A stretch of 35,217 bases of DNA from Bradyrhizobium sp. (GCA_004799435.1 SSMV01000012.1:1-35217), one strand, 5' to 3'; positions 7,887 through 15,769 are shown, counted from the stretch's first letter. A program made the numbers and translations. The notes: generated by a model not told the origin, from the letters alone.

Positions 7887-8168
7887 ATGGGGGCGACGGA
7901 GATCGCTTGCCGACAGCTCGCAGTGACGCACGGGTCGGACTGGGCTTGATCGCCCAGAATTGTCGACAACACCGAGTTCTGGCTCGATCGCATCGTGGCC
8001 AAGTGGGCTGACGACAGGAAGCGCGGCGTTGTCGAGGTTCGCAAGGAGATCGAAGCAATCTGTGAGAATAAGGCGAGCGCGAATAAGGACGACCTGATCG
8101 GCGAGATGATTGTCAACCTGTTCGAGGTCGATCTCGAACTGCACAGGCGTTACGGCGACCCGCCTTAA
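7887..8168 (+). pseudogene. Degraded or fragmentary small hypothetical gene
   Basis: From 7950 to the TAA at 8166-8168 the plus strand encodes a protein-like stretch including TEFWLDRIVAKWADDRKRG and DDLIGEMIVNLFEVDLELHR, which is amphipathic, acidic/basic and probably helical. An in-frame TGA at 7947-7949 separates it from a possible ATG at 7887. The only normal start inside is a GTG at 7995, which would give 57 residues and cut the protein-like N-terminal part. This looks like a gene broken by a stop or truncated at its 5' end, but a short functional protein from 7995 cannot be excluded. No family recognised. The 200 bp before it (7698-7886) hold no gene I can support. Confidence 0.35.
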
Positions 8169-8213
8169 ACAGACCGCCTTTCGTCGGGCAGACTCCGCTA
8201 TCCGACGAATACC

Positions 8214-8255
8214 GGGAGACGCGCGTGGGCTTGCCTCGCCCGGCGCGCGTCTCCC
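8214..8255. repeat. Large perfect palindrome (12-bp stem)
   Basis: GGGAGACGCGCG (8214-8225) pairs perfectly with CGCGCGTCTCCC (8244-8255). The 18-nt loop holds a further GGGC/GCCC pair. There is no T-run after it, so it is not a classical intrinsic terminator on this strand. It shares GAGACGCGCGT with the hairpin at 13111-13175. Confidence 0.7.
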
Positions 8256-8551
8256 TCCTCATATCCTGGATTTCGGTCGCGGCCTCGCCGCGGCGACTCG
8301 AGAGGCAGCGCAAAGGACGCGCCGAATCCTGCTGCCAGTGTCCGTGGGCCAAAGTCACGGCCTGGCTAGTGTGAGCGTTGCGTTTCGCGCGCCGGGGTTC
8401 TTCGCCGCCCGCGCCGCGCATCGGCGGGCCTAACACCGATGGTGCGGAAACTTACGGTCTCTTTATGCAAGTGACGCGAATTCCCTCTCGAATTCTTACG
8501 CCCAGAAGGCGCAGAGTCTCGATCGAAAGCAAAAATTGCGGGACGACGCCA
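8256..8551. other. Intergenic stretch without a supported gene
   Basis: About 300 bp between the palindrome and the next small gene. Short open frames exist on both strands but are Arg/Ser-rich and look like shadows. Two GAATTC hexamers 14 bp apart (start to start) occur near 8478-8500. It presumably holds the promoter for the 8552 gene; no clear element is visible. Confidence 0.4.
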
Positions 8552-8746
8552 ATGCGTAAATTCTCCGACTGGAGAGTCTTTAGCACGACCGGCGAAGGCG
8601 CCGACTGGCGGCGCTTATACGGTCGCAATAGAGAGCGAGACTATCCCACGCCGGCCGACGTCTTTCTTCCGATCGGTCTACTGGCGCTCGTTGTGCTGAG
8701 CTTTGCTTTGATCGGCGAAATTCTGATCGCCGCGCATGGCGGATGA
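8552..8746 (+). CDS. Small single-helix membrane protein, hypothetical
   Basis: A 64-residue protein from the ATG at 8552. The soluble N-terminal half (KFSDWRVFSTTGEGADWRRL) is followed by one strong hydrophobic helix, VFLPIGLLALVVLSFALIGE, and a short tail. The frame is open further upstream to 8378, but that part is Arg/Pro-rich and unlikely. The stop overlaps the start of the next gene by 11 bp. No function recognised. Confidence 0.5.
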   Translation: MRKFSDWRVFSTTGEGADWRRLYGRNRERDYPTPADVFLPIGLLALVVLSFALIGEILIAAHGG

Positions 8747-9128
8747 ACGGCGTAGCCTGGACAATCCGCAGACCGAAACGGCCCGACTTGGCGGAGCGAC
8801 ACGAATGAGTGACGAGCGCGGGGTATTGCGTGCGGATTCGGCGAGACTGTCGCGATTCATCGTCGGCCCCGATGGAGACGGGCATTGGGTGGTGAGGGAT
8901 CGTCGCGCGCTCTGCGGCGGACTCTTCGTCAATCGCGAAGATGCAGTCCGCTACGCGAAATTCGAGAGCGACGGAATAGCCGATCAAGTGACGCTTGCGG
9001 ATAAAGACGTTCACTTTGAGGTGACGCCTCGCACGGCGCTCGATAGCCTCGGTTCTTGCGCCGAGGGCGACGATACGGCGATTGACGGGCACGCCGGCCA
9101 AGCGTTTGCCCGGGGCAAAGCGGCGTGA
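8736..9128 (+). CDS. Small soluble hypothetical protein
   Basis: A 130-residue protein with a core FIVGPDGDGHWVVRDRRALC followed by GGLFVNREDAVRYAKFES. This has the look of small single-domain proteins in rhizobial genomes that display a short beta-hairpin followed by a helix (DUF2188-like layout). The identification is only by general resemblance. The start at 8736 overlaps the upstream gene by 11 bp and may be coupled to it; an alternative ATG at 8805 (MSDERG) would keep the whole core. The C-terminus ends close to, and convergent with, the leftward small ORF at 9163. Confidence 0.5.
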   Translation: MADERRSLDNPQTETARLGGATRMSDERGVLRADSARLSRFIVGPDGDGHWVVRDRRALCGGLFVNREDAVRYAKFESDGIADQVTLADKDVHFEVTPRTALDSLGSCAEGDDTAIDGHAGQAFARGKAA

Positions 9129-9162
9129 GTTCGCGGACCGTTCGTTCGAAATTCATTGCCGT

Positions 9163-9297
9163 CTAGCCGCTTCGCGACGTCGGCTGTTCGCACTCCTCTC
9201 GTTCAACGCGAAGCACGGCGCCTTCCGGGATGTCGCCAATGCGGAACGAATGAGATTGGGCCCCCTTCGCCCTTCGATCCGGCCGCCAAACATTCAT
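9163..9297 (-). CDS. Candidate 44-residue protein coupled to the ring-opening hydrolase gene
   Basis: The ATG (9297-9295) overlaps the TGA of the upstream hydrolase gene (9296-9294) in an ATGA arrangement, the usual sign of translational coupling. The product begins MNVWRPDRRAKG and contains SFRIGDIPEGAVLRVERE, which reads like genuine protein. It has no family that I recognise. It could be a small accessory subunit, or the start of a longer gene cut by a frameshift, since it ends abruptly at SRSG. Position at the end of the ykoEDC-hydrolase operon suggests a shared role. Confidence 0.45.
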   Translation of the reverse strand: MNVWRPDRRAKGAQSHSFRIGDIPEGAVLRVEREECEQPTSRSG

Positions 9298-10391
9298 GTC
9301 CGGCAACGCACGATCGCGGCAATCGGCGCTTCCCCCGGGGCGCATTGGTGCTCCGTTCCGCCTGAAACGAATATCGCCGGGTCGCCCGTCACCGAGGCGA
9401 TGACCGCGCCGAGCGCCGCGCGCGCGTGACGCTCGTAGTTGATGTCCGCGTCGGACAGCATTGTGTTGCGCCAGCCGCGCACGCGGCCGGTCGGGCTCGC
9501 TTCGGCCTTGGCGAAAACGGCGGCGATCTCGCCGGGCGCGGGCGGGCCGGCGGTCAGATCGAGCCCGGCGCTGGCCAGCGCCAATCGAACGCCCTCGGCG
9601 TCGATCACGTCCTTCAGCACGCCGTGACCGATGCGAAAATCGCTGTCCGCTCCCGGCGCATTGCCAAACAACAGGACTTCGCAGGTCTTCAATTCGCCCC
9701 CGCAGGACGTCGAGGCGACTGAGGAGTAGAGATCGAGCCGTCGGCCAATGACGCCGTCGCCAAGGTCGGCTTCGTTCACCTCGCCAAGCGCCAGCGCGAC
9801 GCCGAGACCCATGGCGCCGCGAGCGAAGACCTTCGAGCCGTTCGGATCGCGCGTGACGACATTGACGCTTCGCGCATCCGCATCGGCGATCGCCGCCGGG
9901 GTCAGCAGCGGCCCTTTGACCTGGACGTAATGGACGTCGCGCGAATTGGAAATGCCGGCCTGGAGGCGCGCGCGGGCGACGGCCGAAGCCGTTTCGCGCA
10001 CATGCGTCATGGTCCCAACCTCTTCGGGCGCGAGAACCCTTGTCTCCGCGATGCCGAGCGTCAGGCGCGGTTCGGTTCCGCCCCCCTGTCCGTCGCTGCG
10101 CGTAAATACGGTCGCGTGCGGCGAAAGAACGCCCTCGGTGCCGCCGGACCACACAAACGCAACACGGCGCGCGATCTCATCCAAGGTCACGCCGAGCTGG
10201 CTCGACAGCAGGAGTTTGAACGCCAGCGTCGCGTAACCTCGCGTGAAATCATTGGCGCCGCCGTTGCCTTCCGTTTTGCCGATCAGCGCGACGATCTTAT
10301 CGGCCGCGATCTCGCCACTGCTCAAAAGGCGCTGAAGCCCCGTCACATCGTCGGGCGCCGCCATCGCAATTTTGTGGATGCCGATCTTCAT
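9294..10391 (-). CDS. Ring-opening amidohydrolase, cyanuric acid hydrolase/barbiturase family
   Basis: A 365-residue member of the AtzD/TrzD/barbiturase family, enzymes that open cyclic ureide/imide rings by amide hydrolysis. The three internal repeats each show the expected Lys/Ser motif pair: GKTEGN (Lys39) with SGGTEGVLSPH (Ser82); VQVKGPLLTP with SSVASTSCGG; and VFAKAEASPTGRVRG with VSGGTEHQCAPG. All six motifs are intact, so it should be active. Known substrates of the family are cyanuric acid and barbituric acid; which, if either, applies here is not decidable by eye. It has GGAGG ahead of the ATG, follows the ECF transporter gene ykoC by 62 bp, and runs in the same operon. The import system plus ring opener suggests uptake of a heterocycle from outside. 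Confidence 0.9.
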   Translation of the reverse strand: MKIGIHKIAMAAPDDVTGLQRLLSSGEIAADKIVALIGKTEGNGGANDFTRGYATLAFKLLLSSQLGVTLDEIARRVAFVWSGGTEGVLSPHATVFTRSDGQGGGTEPRLTLGIAETRVLAPEEVGTMTHVRETASAVARARLQAGISNSRDVHYVQVKGPLLTPAAIADADARSVNVVTRDPNGSKVFARGAMGLGVALALGEVNEADLGDGVIGRRLDLYSSVASTSCGGELKTCEVLLFGNAPGADSDFRIGHGVLKDVIDAEGVRLALASAGLDLTAGPPAPGEIAAVFAKAEASPTGRVRGWRNTMLSDADINYERHARAALGAVIASVTGDPAIFVSGGTEHQCAPGEAPIAAIVRCRT

Positions 10392-10453
10392 GACGCCACC
10401 TCCACGCCGTTAAATGCGACGTCCGCGTCAATGGCGGCGTCGCCTCGTTCGCG

Positions 10454-11266
10454 TCACGCCGGTGCGAACACATAAATAGGATGAACGTAACCGAGCCCGA
10501 GCGCCGAGTACCAGGCGACGACGGCCACGATGGTCGAGATCGAAATCACGAGGCCCGAGGCTCTCATGCGCGGCGCATCGACGAACACGCGTTGCGGATA
10601 GGCGCCAAAGGCGCGCCCTTCCATCGACATCACCATCATCGAGGCGCGTCGCAGGCTGCCGACGAGGAGCGGTATGACGTAGCGCTGCATCTCGCCGATG
10701 CGACCGGTTATGCTGCGCTGGCGCGCAACGCCGCGCACCGCATGGGCGGCGCGGATGATCTTGATCTCTTCCTCGATCGTCGGAACGATGCGCAGCGCGA
10801 TGAAGAACGCGTAAGCGATGCGATAGGGAATATGAGCCTGCGTGACAAGCGCGATGGCGAGGTCGCGCGGATCGGTGGTCCTCACGAAAACCATCGAGGA
10901 CAAGATGATCGTATAGATGCGCAATGACGAGGCCAAGGCGTAGTCGGCGCTTTCGGCATAAATGGAGATGGAGAATACACGAAAGGCGATGGTGCTGCCC
11001 GGAAGCGTCACGCTCTGGATGACGAAGAAGCTGCTGCAAGCGGCGATGAACGGCCAGGTGCCTTTCAGGATCTCGGCGGGCGAGAGACGCGCAAGAAACA
11101 AGGCGGTCGCCAGGATCACGAACGAAATGACGATCTGGATCCAGGCGATATAGGCGCCGAAAGCCAGCAGCGACACGCCGAGCAGCCAGATCAGTTTCGA
11201 CATCGGATCCAGCCGATGGAAGACCGACTTTCCGGCGCGAAACTGGAAGACGTTGCCGCGCGTCAT
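10454..11266 (-). CDS. ykoC: ECF transporter T component (YkoC/EcfT type)
   Basis: A 270-residue transmembrane coupling protein of an energy-coupling-factor importer. After an N-terminal SVFHRLDPMSKLIWLL (typical of EcfT/CbiQ) come several membrane helices. The cytoplasmic part then carries the two coupling-helix motifs, here AHAVRG and SMEGRAFGA, that dock onto the ATPases. Its ATG overlaps the stop of the ATPase gene (ATGA at 11263-11266). It links the double ATPase to the YkoE-type substrate protein. Gene order ykoE-ykoD-ykoC matches that in Bacillus. Confidence 0.88.
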   Translation of the reverse strand: MTRGNVFQFRAGKSVFHRLDPMSKLIWLLGVSLLAFGAYIAWIQIVISFVILATALFLARLSPAEILKGTWPFIAACSSFFVIQSVTLPGSTIAFRVFSISIYAESADYALASSLRIYTIILSSMVFVRTTDPRDLAIALVTQAHIPYRIAYAFFIALRIVPTIEEEIKIIRAAHAVRGVARQRSITGRIGEMQRYVIPLLVGSLRRASMMVMSMEGRAFGAYPQRVFVDAPRMRASGLVISISTIVAVVAWYSALGLGYVHPIYVFAPA

Positions 11267-13086
11267 TTCATCGCCATCGCGCGCGAGGCCGCCAATTCCG
11301 AGACAAGGTCGCCCGACGACAGCACGGGTCGCAAGCCGCGTGCGGGATCTTGCGCGGCGAGCCGCCGGCTAAGTTCATGGATCGGCGGGGCGAGGAGCCC
11401 GGTCGAGCTTAACAGTCCATCGTCGGCAAAAAGATCGATCGGACGGCCGTCGAAAGCAATACGTCCCGATCGCAGCACCAACGCCCGATCCGCCCATTCT
11501 GCGACAAGCCGGACATCATGCGTGATCATCAAGATCGTCGTGCCGTAGCGCTTGCGAAGTCGGTCCATCAGCCCCATCAGGAGTTGCGCGCGTTCATGAT
11601 CCTGGCCGATTGTCGGTTCATCGAGAACCAGCACGCGTGGTTGCAAAACGAGCATGGTCGCTACGCTCAGACGGCGGCGCTCACCCAGGCTCAGGTTGTA
11701 GGGCGAGCGCGCCCGGTAACGATGGAGATCGACGATCTCCAGCACTTCGTCGACACGGGCGGCGATTTCCTCTTGGCCAAAGTCGCGCACTTTCAAACTA
11801 TAGGCGACCTCCTCGTCCACCCGGTCGGTAACGAATTGATGGTCGGGGTTCTGGAAGACATAGCCGATTTCGGACGCGATCTCGCGCGCGCTCAAGCGCG
11901 AAATATCTCGGCCTTCAAGTTTGATGGACCCGGCCGGCGCGCTGTTGATGCCGACTAGCATCCGGGCGAGCGTCGTTTTCCCCGAGCCGTTCCGCCCGAG
12001 CAGCGCGACGATCGCGTTGGACTGAATTTCGAGATCGACGCCGCGCAAGATCGGCGTGTTGCGGTCATAGCCGAAGCTCAAGGATTTGATCGACAGCAGC
12101 GGCGTCCCTTGCTGGCGCTCGTCGGGCTGTGGCTTGTTCTGTGCGGCGGCCGCTTCAGCGGGCATGCTCCAGTTTGAGGCGAGAGCAAAAGCTTCATCGA
12201 CGGATAGCGGAACCTGATCGACCGGAAGGTCGCAGCGGGAGGCCGCCGCAAGATCGATGGCGAATTCCGACACCTGTGGAAACCAGCTCGCGGTTGGGAC
12301 GACAACCGCCTCTTCCGAGTGCACGACTCGCCGCGATGAAAAGGCGGCGCGAGGCGCGCCGTCGAACACAATGGCGCCCCGATCCATCATCACAACGCGC
12401 GACACTTTGTCGGCGAGTTCATCGACCCGGTGCTCCACCATGATGATCGTCGTTCCATGCTCGCGGTTGAGGCGTTCGAGCACGGCAAAGATTTCGGCCA
12501 TGCCGGCCGGATCGAGATTGGCGGTCGGCTCGTCAAGAACCAGAAGTCGCGGCCGGGCGGCCAGCACCGCGGCGATGCTCACACGCTGCTTCTCGCCGCC
12601 CGACAGCTCAAAGATCGAGCGATCCCCGAACTCGGTAAGGCCGACGAGGCGCAGCGCTTCGGTCTGTCGCGCGACAATCTCGTTCACGGGCCGACACAGA
12701 TTCTCGAGGCCAAAGCAGACCTCGTCACGGACCCGCGTGTTGATGATCTGCGCCTCGGGGTCCTGGAAGACCATGCCGACGTCAGTCGCGAATTCCGCCA
12801 CCTTCGTCTCGGCGACGCTCTTGCCGCAAATCGTGGCGGCGCCTTCCAGCGCGCCGTTGAGGATGTGTGGGACCGACCCGTTGAGGAGATAGAGGAACGT
12901 GCTCTTCCCGCATCCGCTGGGTCCAAGGATGAGGACGAACTCACCGCTCGTCACCGTCAAGGCGATGTCGCGCAACACCGGAGCGGACTCGCCTTCGTAA
13001 GTGTAGGTCACGCCGGACAGAGCGACGACAACCCGGGCATCCTGTTCCGCTTGAAGCGAGTCGACTTCCGGGAGTGTCCGATTCAT
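11263..13086 (-). CDS. ykoD: ECF transporter double ATPase (YkoD type)
   Basis: A 607-residue protein made of two fused ABC ATPase domains, supplying both ATP sites of the ECF importer. Domain 1 has GPSGCGKST, signature LSGGEKQRVSIA and VLDEPTANLD. Domain 2 has GRNGSGKTT, signature LSLGERRRLSVA and VLDEPTIGQD. An interdomain linker of about 60 residues, rich in Ala/Gln/Pro, separates them. Both sites look competent, although domain 2 has LSLGE in place of LSGGE. Start at ATG 13086; the stop overlaps the ykoC start by 4 bp. Length is normal for fused EcfA proteins. Confidence 0.92.
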   Translation of the reverse strand: MNRTLPEVDSLQAEQDARVVVALSGVTYTYEGESAPVLRDIALTVTSGEFVLILGPSGCGKSTFLYLLNGSVPHILNGALEGAATICGKSVAETKVAEFATDVGMVFQDPEAQIINTRVRDEVCFGLENLCRPVNEIVARQTEALRLVGLTEFGDRSIFELSGGEKQRVSIAAVLAARPRLLVLDEPTANLDPAGMAEIFAVLERLNREHGTTIIMVEHRVDELADKVSRVVMMDRGAIVFDGAPRAAFSSRRVVHSEEAVVVPTASWFPQVSEFAIDLAAASRCDLPVDQVPLSVDEAFALASNWSMPAEAAAAQNKPQPDERQQGTPLLSIKSLSFGYDRNTPILRGVDLEIQSNAIVALLGRNGSGKTTLARMLVGINSAPAGSIKLEGRDISRLSAREIASEIGYVFQNPDHQFVTDRVDEEVAYSLKVRDFGQEEIAARVDEVLEIVDLHRYRARSPYNLSLGERRRLSVATMLVLQPRVLVLDEPTIGQDHERAQLLMGLMDRLRKRYGTTILMITHDVRLVAEWADRALVLRSGRIAFDGRPIDLFADDGLLSSTGLLAPPIHELSRRLAAQDPARGLRPVLSSGDLVSELAASRAMAMK

Positions 13087-13110
13087 ATGCGGTTCTCTGG
13101 GGCGAACAGG

Positions 13111-13175
13111 GCGCGTCTCATTCCGCGCCCGATGGAGAGGGGGCGCTTCTCCCTCGGGGGTGGAACGAGACGCGC
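13111..13175 (-). repeat. Long hairpin in the ykoE-ykoD spacer
   Basis: GCGCGTCTCATTCC (13111-13124) pairs with GGAACGAGACGCGC (13162-13175) with a single mismatch; further GC-rich pairing is possible inside. It occupies most of the 98-bp gap between ykoE and ykoD and may adjust the ratio of substrate protein to ATPase, or be a dispersed repeat. It shares GAGACGCGCGT with the palindrome at 8214. Confidence 0.65.
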
Positions 13176-13184
13176 GTCCGTCCT

Positions 13185-13895
13185 TTAGCCTTGCATCGCC
13201 TTGGGCTGGCTGCCGCTCGCGAGGCCGCCCGCCTCTTCCTTGGCGACCGCGGTGCCGCGCAACACGCCGGCCTTCACGAGAGCCATGGTAATCGGCTTGA
13301 CCAGGATGATGGCGTAGACGGCGCCGCTTATCATTCGGATCACCAATGCGAGCAGATTATACGAGATGCCCATGTCGCCGAAGCCGAAGAAATAGACCTC
13401 CGGAATCTGCTGCAGGAGCGGCGCCAAGGCGCCCGACAGGGCGAGAACCGACAGCGTCCAACGCTTATAGCCATAGATGGCGAAGCCGACGTCGGACATG
13501 AATCCTTGCAGGAAGCCGGCGGCCAGAACGGGCAAGCCGTTGGGATTGCCCGACAGCAATTGCGCGACGCCGTTCATGGTCTCGGCGATGGTCGCCGCTC
13601 CCGGCTTGCGAATGATGTAACCGCAGAGCGGGCCGGCGACGTAAAAGCCGCCGCAGATGGCTGCGAAGGCAAGGAATCCGTAGCTGCCCGAAAACGTCAT
13701 GAACAGACGGCCCATCATGGCGTTCGGCGTTCCGAGCACGCCGTTGATGGCGCCAATGACCGCCATGATGACGATCTCGATAAGCGTGAAGCCGATAAAA
13801 AACGCTCGTCCCGGCTCGCGGTTCACGAGGTAGAGGATAGCGGCGATTGCAATCGCGATGGCCGCCATCACAAGGTAGATAAAAGCTGCCGACAT
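13185..13895 (-). CDS. ykoE: ECF transporter substrate-specific component (YkoE type)
   Basis: A 236-residue, six-helix-type membrane protein clearly of the YkoE family. Matching landmarks are YIIRKPGAATIAETMNG, LLSGNPNGLPVLAAGFLQG, AIYGYKRW and LVIRMISGAVYAIIL. In Bacillus, YkoE serves thiamine or its hydroxymethylpyrimidine (HMP) moiety, so the substrate is plausibly a pyrimidine-like heterocycle. The ATG at 13895 has AGGGGGAG seven bases upstream; the in-frame ATG at 13901 is too close to that site. No thiamine pyrophosphate riboswitch motif is visible upstream, which argues against ordinary thiamine salvage. The protein is the first product of the leftward operon ending in the ring-opening hydrolase. 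Confidence 0.85.
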   Translation of the reverse strand: MSAAFIYLVMAAIAIAIAAILYLVNREPGRAFFIGFTLIEIVIMAVIGAINGVLGTPNAMMGRLFMTFSGSYGFLAFAAICGGFYVAGPLCGYIIRKPGAATIAETMNGVAQLLSGNPNGLPVLAAGFLQGFMSDVGFAIYGYKRWTLSVLALSGALAPLLQQIPEVYFFGFGDMGISYNLLALVIRMISGAVYAIILVKPITMALVKAGVLRGTAVAKEEAGGLASGSQPKAMQG

Positions 13896-14312
13896 TGTCA
13901 TTCTCCCCCTGGCTTAAGTGTAAGCGACAATCTCCGACGCGACCGCTTTCGCGACCCGCCGCCACCACTTCAAAATCTGACCCCCGTGCTCGGCCGCCCT
14001 TTGCGACGCCAGGCGACGCTTAGACAAGCGACGCTGAGATCGGCCCAATTTCGCAAGATCGCGATCTGTTTTAAGTCTGACGCGCGTGTCCTTTTGCTTG
14101 AAAGAGGTCGTTCGGCTCGCGGCGGCCCGTTTCGAAAGGCTCGGGCAGCCCCAACAAAATGAATTTTGCATTCAAAACGAACGGTCGCGCAAGGGTATAG
14201 ATTCGCCATACCCCTGTCATTTTAAGGCGCCCTGCTCAAAGAATCGGCGGCTCGGCCTAGACAACAGAACCTGTATGGATTTTTGCTTGTCGCGTTTTCG
14301 CCGCGTCGTTCT
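13896..14312. other. Intergenic leader of the ykoE operon
   Basis: About 410 bp with no gene I can support. It holds three GCGACGC repeats (14003, 14013, 14028), the palindromes at 14155-14177, and an inverted repeat GGGTAT-N9-ATACCC (14193-14213). On the minus strand ATGACA (14220-14215) and TATACC (14199-14194), 15 bp apart, are a weak promoter candidate lying just upstream of the palindromes. A long untranslated leader of up to 300 nt would follow. Confidence 0.4.
14155..14177. promoter_or_regulatory. Candidate GntR operator upstream of ykoE operon
   Basis: Two overlapping inverted repeats: CAAAAT-GA-ATTTTG (14155-14168) and TTTTG-CATT-CAAAA (14164-14177). Similar elements lie in the promoter regions of the aminotransferase gene and of the GntR gene itself. 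AT-rich TTTTGNATNCAAAA-like palindromes are common targets of FCD-type GntR repressors. Confidence 0.5.
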
Positions 14313-15506
14313 TCACTCCGCGGCGGCGCGCATCGGTCGCCTCTTTTGCGCAAAATAAGAAATGGCCTGGGACACGCCGCCGGCTTGCGCGGGGACGCCG
14401 CGCGACAACAGAGCCGACTCGATCGCGGCGAGTGCGCCAAGGATCGAAGCGTCGTTGAAGTCGCCCAGGTGGCCAATCCTGAACACACGATCGGCGAGAC
14501 GGCCCAGACCATTGCCGAGCGAGACGGAGGCCTGCCCCAGGATATCGGCGCGCAGGGCGTCGGCGGAATGCCCCTCAGGCATGCGAGCCGCCGTCAACGA
14601 ACTCGAGTAGTCGGCGGGTTCGTCGCACCAGATCTCCAGGCCCCAATGGCGAACGCAGCGTCGGGTCGCCTCGGCGGCGCGATCATGGCGCGCGAAGACC
14701 GCTGGCAGCCCTTCCTCGCGCAACAACTCAAGGGCCACTTTCAGGCCCTGAAGCAGGTTGGTGGCCGGCGTATAGGGAAAATAACCGTCCGCATTGGCGG
14801 CGAGCATATCCCCCCAGTCCCAGTAGGCGCGAGGCAGCCGCGCATCCCGAGACGCCGCCCGCGCCTTGTCCGAAATCGCGTTGAAAGCCAGGCCTGGCGG
14901 CAGCATCAGGCCTTTCTGCGAACCGCCGACGGTCACATCAACCTGCCATTCGTCGTGTCGGTAATCGATCGACGCAAGCGAGGAGATGGTGTCGACCATC
15001 AGCAGGGCGGGGTGGTGGGCGTCATCGAGGGCGCGGCGCACCCGAGCGATATTCGAAACCGCGCCAGTCGAGGTCTCGTTATGCACGACGGCGACCGCCT
15101 TGACACGGTGCGCGCGATCCTCGGCGAGATGGCTCTCTAACTCCGCAGCCACCGCGCCACGGCGCCAGTCCCCTGGTACGAACTCGACTTCCAATCCCAG
15201 GCGTCGGGCAATGTTTCGCCAAAGGGTGGCGAAATGGCCGGTCTCCGCCATCAGCACCTTGTCGCCGGGCGACAGGGTGTTGACGAGCGCCGCTTCCCAC
15301 GCCCCGGTGCCGGAAGACGGATAGATGACGACCGGAGATTGCGTCTTGAAGATCTCGGCGATGCCGCCGAGGACCTCCAGCGCCAGGTGGCGAAAGTCAG
15401 GACCGCGATGATCGATCGTGGGCTGCGCGATCGCCGCGAGAACCGAAAGCGGCACGTTTGTCGGGCCGGGAATCTGGAGGAAATGGCGCCCGGTGGAACG
15501 GCTCAT
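14313..15506 (-). CDS. Class V aminotransferase, serine/alanine-glyoxylate type (SgaA-like)
   Basis: A 397-residue PLP enzyme closely resembling methylotroph serine-glyoxylate aminotransferase. Features are FLQIPGPTNVPLSVLAAIAQ, YPSSGTGAWEAAL, VVHNETSTG, the PLP-lysine motif GGSQKGLMLPPG (Lys198), and VFRIGHLGDFND near the C-terminus. It should transfer an amino group to glyoxylate, giving glycine; related (S)-ureidoglycine-glyoxylate aminotransferases (PucG) belong to the same superfamily. In this setting, beside a ureidoglycolate lyase, it would recycle the glyoxylate released. It is divergent from the GntR gene, and a palindrome overlaps its candidate -10. It lies 418 bp from, and in the same direction as, the ykoE operon. 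Confidence 0.85.
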   Translation of the reverse strand: MSRSTGRHFLQIPGPTNVPLSVLAAIAQPTIDHRGPDFRHLALEVLGGIAEIFKTQSPVVIYPSSGTGAWEAALVNTLSPGDKVLMAETGHFATLWRNIARRLGLEVEFVPGDWRRGAVAAELESHLAEDRAHRVKAVAVVHNETSTGAVSNIARVRRALDDAHHPALLMVDTISSLASIDYRHDEWQVDVTVGGSQKGLMLPPGLAFNAISDKARAASRDARLPRAYWDWGDMLAANADGYFPYTPATNLLQGLKVALELLREEGLPAVFARHDRAAEATRRCVRHWGLEIWCDEPADYSSSLTAARMPEGHSADALRADILGQASVSLGNGLGRLADRVFRIGHLGDFNDASILGALAAIESALLSRGVPAQAGGVSQAISYFAQKRRPMRAAAE

Positions 15507-15588
15507 TGAAGGGACCTAGCGGACAAGAGGAGCGTCTGGACGAAGGGCGTAAGCGGACTCGGCGAGGCGTGGCGAGAAGTGTAGTTCT

Positions 15589-15601
15589 GCATTATGAATG
15601 C
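15589..15601. promoter_or_regulatory. Candidate GntR operator at the aminotransferase promoter
   Basis: GCATT-ATG-AATGC is a perfect 5-bp inverted repeat 83 bp upstream of the aminotransferase start. On the minus strand it contains CATAAT, a possible -10 hexamer, so a bound repressor would block the promoter. The half-site (TTCTGCATT with its flank) matches TTTTGCATT at 14164. Confidence 0.45.
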
Positions 15602-15704
15602 TATCCGCGCAACAGGTCTGTGGCGACCGCCCTTGTCTTCGGGCCGCACTGCTGGCAAAATGAGGGGGGAATCAAGCGAGAACTGCCGCAAAACCGCATG
15701 TTGT

Positions 15705-15756
15705 CGCCAATTGGCGCGCGGCGGCGCGCGATTTGAATACAAAATGTTTGATTTTG
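15705..15756. promoter_or_regulatory. Promoter/operator region of the GntR gene
   Basis: It contains the perfect palindrome CGCCAATTGGCG (15705-15716), TTTG-AATA-CAAA (15732-15743) and CAAAAT-N5-ATTTTG (15740-15756). The last two resemble the pair at 14155-14177. They sit 14-38 bp ahead of the GntR start, consistent with autoregulation. Confidence 0.45.
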
Positions 15757-15769
15757 GAGAGCCGGTTCG

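Noticed and set aside
8110-8436. Overlapping open frames on both strands around the palindrome
   Set aside because: Arg/Ser/Ala-rich in both directions and crossing a 12-bp perfect palindrome; no ribosome-binding site or protein-like core.
13896-14312. Thiamine pyrophosphate riboswitch upstream of ykoE
   Set aside because: YkoE genes often carry one, but on the minus strand I find neither the CTGAGA element nor the second conserved TPP-aptamer segment.
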